From the NCBI GenBank assembly GCA_003255025.1, contig QANY01002235.1, positions 1,270,260 through 1,334,259 of the forward strand: a stretch of 64,000 nt of DNA. The letters run 5' to 3'. Each line of letters opens with the position of its first letter. Position 1 is the stretch's first letter. This DNA is from Datisca glomerata (lineage: Eukaryota; Streptophyta; Magnoliopsida; Cucurbitales; Datiscaceae). The position numbers and the translations under genes are program-made. The notes under the pieces are model-generated. The model worked only from the letters and a program-made list of their open reading frames with translations, was not told the origin of the DNA and searched no databases. Below, one piece after another: positions 59,263 through 64,000 of the stretch.

Positions 59263-62200
59263 ATGCGACGGCATGGTTGCATTAATTCTTATCTTCCCGA
59301 CGAGTTGATCGTCGAGATCTTTCGGCACCTCGATTCCAAGTTGAGCCGCGATGCTTGCTCCCTTGTGTGCAAGCGCTGGTTAAACCTCGAGCGCCTCAGC
59401 CGCTCCACTCTCCGCATCAGTGCCACCGGTGGCCCAGACCTCTTCGTCAAGCTCCTCTCTCGCCGTTTCGTCAACGTTAAGAATGTCCACATTGACGAGC
59501 GCTTATCAATTTCGCTCCCCGTTCAGCCAGTAAGCTACTATTTACTAATTTTTTAATGTTTGAGAGTAACTATTGTGTTTTGTGTTTTCGTTCTCCAATA
59601 TAGGTTTTGTTGAATTCCCCGTTCCGAATTGGTTTATCTGTACTTGTTTTTCATTTCGATTATTGAAATGTACTCATTTATCGAGAAAATAAAAGAAATG
59701 AAACTTTCATTTACAGCAATTTTTTCTGGTGGTGGAAACTTTCTCGACAACTTAAATAGGTGTATTTGTTTAATTTACAGTGAAAAATTTTCCGGATGAA
59801 ATTGTACCATCCAAATAATTGGGGCGTTCTCCTAGCTTGTGGTGAAACTATAGTTTGTTCACCGACTTGCGGTTAACCCTTATTTAGTCGTGTTTGAATT
59901 ATTCGTTTCCCCTTCTGCTTGTCCGTGCCAATGTTAATTCGTTGTTGAGGAAGCATCTTCTTTTGGAGGAAGAACTGCAACTCATTCCAGTGGGTAATCT
60001 ATCTCCTCTCCATTTTCTTAGATGGGTAGTAATAAAATCGTAACTAAAATTTCTATGCAGGTAAGAAAGCGTCGCGGTTGTAGTTCAGCAAACTTATCTT
60101 TCAATCTGAAATCTGATGCGGAGAAGAATGGGTCTGAAGAAGGCGTGCTTGAGTCTTCTTGTCTGTCAGATACTGGTTTGGCTGCCATTGGTGAAAGCTT
60201 TTCAAAACTTGAGAAATTGAGCTTGATTTGGTGCTCCAATGTTTCAAGTCAGGGTTTAACATCCCTTGCTCAGAAGTGTAGACTATTGAAATCTTTGGAT
60301 TTACAGGTAATTCTTTGGTCAGTTAAATAAACAAAAAATAGTTTCAATATTAGTTCATAGCAATTAACTACATAACCAATAAAATTCCTATACTGAGTCA
60401 TTTTAAGAGCAAATTCATCCAATCATGTATAAGTTTCTCAGAATGCATTTCCAGTTATAGGCATGTTTCGTGTACATAGACAATTATTTTTCATTTAAAG
60501 ACTGTTAGTACAAGGAATGTCACTAAACATGCACAAGTCAACATGAAGAAAAGGCACGATACAGGCCTACATTTTACAAGTTTCCTCTGTGAGATTTTGA
60601 TCTTTAGACTGCTGGATATGGTCCTTCCTTTCCATTCATTTACAAGATAAAAGTCTTTTTATGTGAACTGTAAACAGTACTTCACAATTAGAATCCCTTA
60701 ATAACAAATTTATCATACTTTTGTAAGATCTAATTATTTCTGTAGGTGGATTTTAGCTTCTCATTTTCTTCGCTGTTAGACAAAGTTCTTAGTAATTGTA
60801 TAACTGAATTATTTCTTCACCTGTTTACTTTCAGTCGGAAAATTGTTAATAACTGTTCTATAACCACAAGTTTTGGCGAACAAGCTTGATGTTGATGATG
60901 TAATGGATATTTTTTTATAATTATATTATTCTTTTGTATTTATTTATCCTTTTTTGCATTTGGGGGTTCCACCTGTTTCCTCATTTCTCATGGGATATGT
61001 GTTATGCTGTTTCTTTTAAGGGTTGTTATGTTGGGGACAGTGGCATAGCTGCTGTTGGACAGTTCTGTAAACAGCTTGAAGATCTAAATTTGCGTTTCTG
61101 TGAAGGCTTGACTGATACTGGTCTAGCTGAATTAGCCCTCGGATGTGGCAAATCATTAAAATCTCTTGGTGTTGCGGCTTGTGCAAAAATAACTGATGTC
61201 TCATTAGAGGCTGTGGGGCTGCACTGCAAGTATCTCGAGTCCTTAACACTAGATTCTGAGTTCATCCTGAACAAAGGAGTGCTTGCTTTGGCAAAAGGAT
61301 GCCCATTTTTGAAAGTTTTGAAATTACAATGTATCAATGTTACAGATGAAGCTCTGATAGCTGTTGGCACTAATTGTTTGTCACTCGATTTGTTGGCTTT
61401 ATATAGTCTCCAGAGATTTACAGATAAGTAAGTTCCTCTCTCTGTAGATTTCATATGTGAGAAAATCGAAAACAAATATCTTTTGTGAGAATAATTGAAT
61501 CAAGTGAAGTAGAGGATGATTAGATGGTCATCTATATGATCAATCTCCAAGCGTGGGTTGCTTGAACTGGCTGTTAAAGTTAAAGCCTAATTTAGATTGT
61601 ACTGTTGAAGCTTTGGACTATATTGTTTGATCAAATTTATAAATTCTAAGAAACTCCTGATTTGTGCTGAGATTTAGTTGGTGAAAATGGATTGAAGATT
61701 TGTCAGATGTTAGTGTATCAAAGTCAATGACGATCACAGTAAAATGGAGGACATGTGTAAAATAGAGGCTAGGTGAAGCAATTTATGACGCATGAGCTAC
61801 TGTGTTTTAAAGCTGTGTATTAATGTTACTAGGGTAATCAAGCCATTAAATTTTAGGAGTTCCTTGACCACTCTCCATTTTTGTTTAGGAGTTTACGTGC
61901 TATTGGAGTTGGTTGTAAGAAGTTAAAAAATCTTACTCTAAGCGATTGCAATTTTCTGAGTGACAAAGGATTGGAAGCAGTTGCCACAGGTTGCAAGGAA
62001 CTAACACATCTTGAAGTTAATGGGTGCCACGACATTGGAAGTATGGGACTCGTATCCATTGGCAAATCTTGCCCGTATGTTCATCACATGTTTCTCATGT
62101 TTTATTTTCTATTTTGCATGATACCAAAATTTTACGGGTAGTTATATTATTGTTTTGTAGATTCACTTCTTTTCTTGTGATCACTTTATGTAAAATTTCT

Positions 62201-63968
62201 ATCATATGTAGGTACCTCACTGAGTTAGCTTTGTTGTACTGCCAAAAGATTGGAACCTCTGGTCTTCTTGAAGTCAGTAGGGGCTGTAGGTTTTTACAAG
62301 CTCTTCACTTGGTTGATTGCTCGACTATTGGGGATGAAGCTATTTGCGGTATTGCTAAAGGATGCACAAACTTAAAGAAACTACACATTCGCCGATGTTA
62401 TGAGGTCCCTTTACTGCTCACTGTGTCTTTATGCTGTGTTCTCTCTTCTTTTTCTGTCTTTCCTGTGCATGGGCTATCTAATGTTAAACCACGTCTTTCA
62501 CCAAGTATGACTGATGATTTTCGATGATTGTTATTTACATTTTGCTCTTCCTTCAGTTTCAAAGTCTAGACATTTTTCTTCACTTCCTGCTTCATTCAAT
62601 TTGGTTGTACTTAGTGTAACGTTTTTCAGAACCCTGAGTCTAGGTGGATTTTACATTGGCAATTCTGGATGTTTGATGAATGAAAGATCACTTCTTTTGG
62701 TTTTCAAGACGTAGCCAAGTTAAAAGAATAATACTAAATGTGATGGGAAATTTAAAGGGTAATGTTGAATTGTAATAGAAAATATAAAATGTTACCTAAA
62801 AGATGACTTCTTTTGGTGTCCTCATTTTTCTCTTGGTGCCCTCACTTCTTTTGGCGCCCACATTTTTTATCAAATTGTTATCTTGGAATCTTGGATTCCT
62901 GGTTTCTGGTGGATTTGTTGAAGGGGGTGATTAAATATGGTAGTGATAGCCATTTTTTTTTTGAAGTCGGCTATTTGCTTTTACAGGCAAATAATGAGGA
63001 GGAAGAAGAAGAAAGTAATATATTATTTTTTGTACTTAAATAGGTAGGTAACAAGGGCATTGTAGCTATTGGTGAGAATTGTCACTCCTTAACAGATCTG
63101 AGCCTCAGATTTTGTGACAGGTAAGGACCTTCCTCACAGCATCTTCATTTTCTCTTTTGTCTTGTTTGGGCTGTCAATTCATTTTCGATTTTCTCCTTCA
63201 TAAAATCGGATTGAGAGTTGACCTGGTTTTCATTAATAGGGTTGGGGATGCGGCCCTTATTGCCGTTGGCCAGGGTTGCTCTCTCCATCATCTAAATGTC
63301 AGCGGGTGCCACCAAATTGGTGATGCTGGAGTTTTAGCCATCGCAAGAGGCTGCCCTGAACTCGATCACCTAGATGTCAGTGTTCTAAAAGTATGTCCCC
63401 CATCCCTCTGCCTCTCTCTCTCTCATAATGTTCTGTCTGTTTTACATTTATTGGCTTGGCTTGTTTTGCTTTAAAAGTAAAGTCTTGTGCTAAATCCAAA
63501 TGACTATTGATCAAGTTAGTGTTTGGTGCCATAAGTGGCTTTACATAATCCACACTTGTACGTAATGCAACCTCAATACTTCTTAACTCGTATCGGTAGA
63601 AAAAAATATGATATTCAGTGAACTCTATTAATACTATCTTTGACACAAAGGTGTGTGTTCCTATTTAACAGAACTTGGGGGATATGGCAATGGTCGGGTT
63701 GGGTGAAGGCTGCCCATTACTCAAAGATGTAGTACTTTCTCATTGCTCCCAAATAACAGATGCTGGTATTACTCATCTAGTGAGAAATTGCACCAAGCTT
63801 GAATCCTGTCACATGGTTTATTGTCAAGGTATCACCTCAGCTGGAGTAGCCACAGTAGTCTCGAGTTGTGCCAATTTAAAAAAGCTATTGATCGAGAGGT
63901 GGAAGGTTAGTGAGAGAACCAAACGAAGGGCAGGCTCTATCATATCCTACGTGTGTGTGGAATTGTAG
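59263..63968 (+). CDS. FBL4: F-box/LRR-repeat protein 4 (SCF substrate receptor), eight exons, 607 aa
   Basis: Exons: 59263-59529, 60061-60306, 61021-61427, 61889-62074, 62212-62404, 63044-63120, 63240-63390, 63672-63968. All introns are GT-AG with consistent phases; 1824 nt, 607 residues, close to Arabidopsis FBL4 (At4g15475). The F-box is at residues ~10-50 (YLPDELIVEIFRHL...SLVCKRWLNLERLSR). A basic Ser-rich linker (VRKRRGCSS) follows. From ~residue 125 to the end are about 17-18 cysteine-containing LRRs (FCKQLEDLNLRFCEGLTDTG; CKKLKNLTLSDCNFLSDKG; CTNLKKLHIRRCYE; CSLHHLNVSGCHQIGDAG). By family knowledge the F-box binds the SKP1-cullin core and the LRR solenoid selects targets for ubiquitination; the target is not known to me. 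I chose the ATG at 59263 because it matches the family N-terminus (MRRHGCINSYLPDEL). The stop follows SYVCVEL, as expected. It appears intact. Confidence 0.95.
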
Positions 63969-64000
63969 ATTCCCATTTCCATTCAGTTACAAATCACCCT

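Noticed and set aside
61016..61475. Minus-strand frames of 77 and 149 residues
   Set aside because: They lie antisense to FBL4 exon 3, which is strongly supported on the plus strand.

Overview
The window looks like nuclear DNA from a eudicot plant. It is AT-rich, has two spliced plant genes with GT-AG introns and clear Arabidopsis counterparts, and is otherwise filled with plant Ty1/copia and Ty3/gypsy retrotransposons, CACTA and hAT DNA transposons, LINE pieces and a fragment of an endogenous caulimovirid. No tRNA, rRNA, CRISPR or bacterial-type gene is visible. I read all genes and exon borders by eye; I ran no database or alignment search.

Layout. (1) 1-5.2 kb: AT-rich intergenic DNA with a copia 3' LTR remnant (~1.19-1.5 kb), one end of a CACTA transposon (to 3653) and a LINE reverse-transcriptase remnant (~4.03-4.48 kb). 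(2) 5219-8673, minus strand: a complete nine-exon gene for a 342-residue coiled-coil protein of the Arabidopsis At4g15545 type. (3) ~8.7-10.4 kb: intergenic DNA with a degenerate MITE-like inverted repeat. (4) ~10.4-34.9 kb: an old Tat-type Ty3/gypsy element, minus strand. It is broken by a copia array (12043-24232, two copia bodies sharing a central LTR) and by a second copia element (27431-34393) with a perfect 5-bp target duplication CTTAC. (5) ~34.9-56.3 kb: an old Athila-type Ty3/gypsy element, minus strand. It has a 5'-truncated LINE beside its 3' end (17-bp duplication), a 4.65-kb CACTA transposon in its integrase (37635-42287, duplication TCT), a long-LTR copia element between gag and protease (45187-53831, duplication TGTTC) and a 1.0-kb hAT-like element in gag (54922-55922, duplication TTAATGA[A/G]). 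(6) ~57.3-58.3 kb: a defective caulimovirid reverse-transcriptase fragment bordered by three direct repeats of about 100 bp. (7) 59263-63968, plus strand: a complete eight-exon F-box/leucine-rich-repeat gene, FBL4 type, 607 residues.

How the parts relate. Only the two flanking genes look functional. The At4g15545-like protein has no established biochemical role that I can state. FBL4 is expected to be the substrate-recognition subunit of an SCF ubiquitin ligase. Their Arabidopsis counterparts carry nearby locus numbers on chromosome 4 (At4g15545, At4g15475), so the window may be a conserved gene neighbourhood pushed apart by about 50 kb of nested transposons. All the retroelement reading frames I inspected carry stops, frameshifts or deletions.

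I found no convincing new molecular system. The most interesting items are the CACTA transposon carrying a piece of a PQ-loop transporter gene, the repeat-bordered caulimovirid fragment, the copia array with a shared LTR, a 36-bp coding-like minisatellite in the Tat LTR, and a CT microsatellite lying directly against a splice donor of the At4g15545-like gene.
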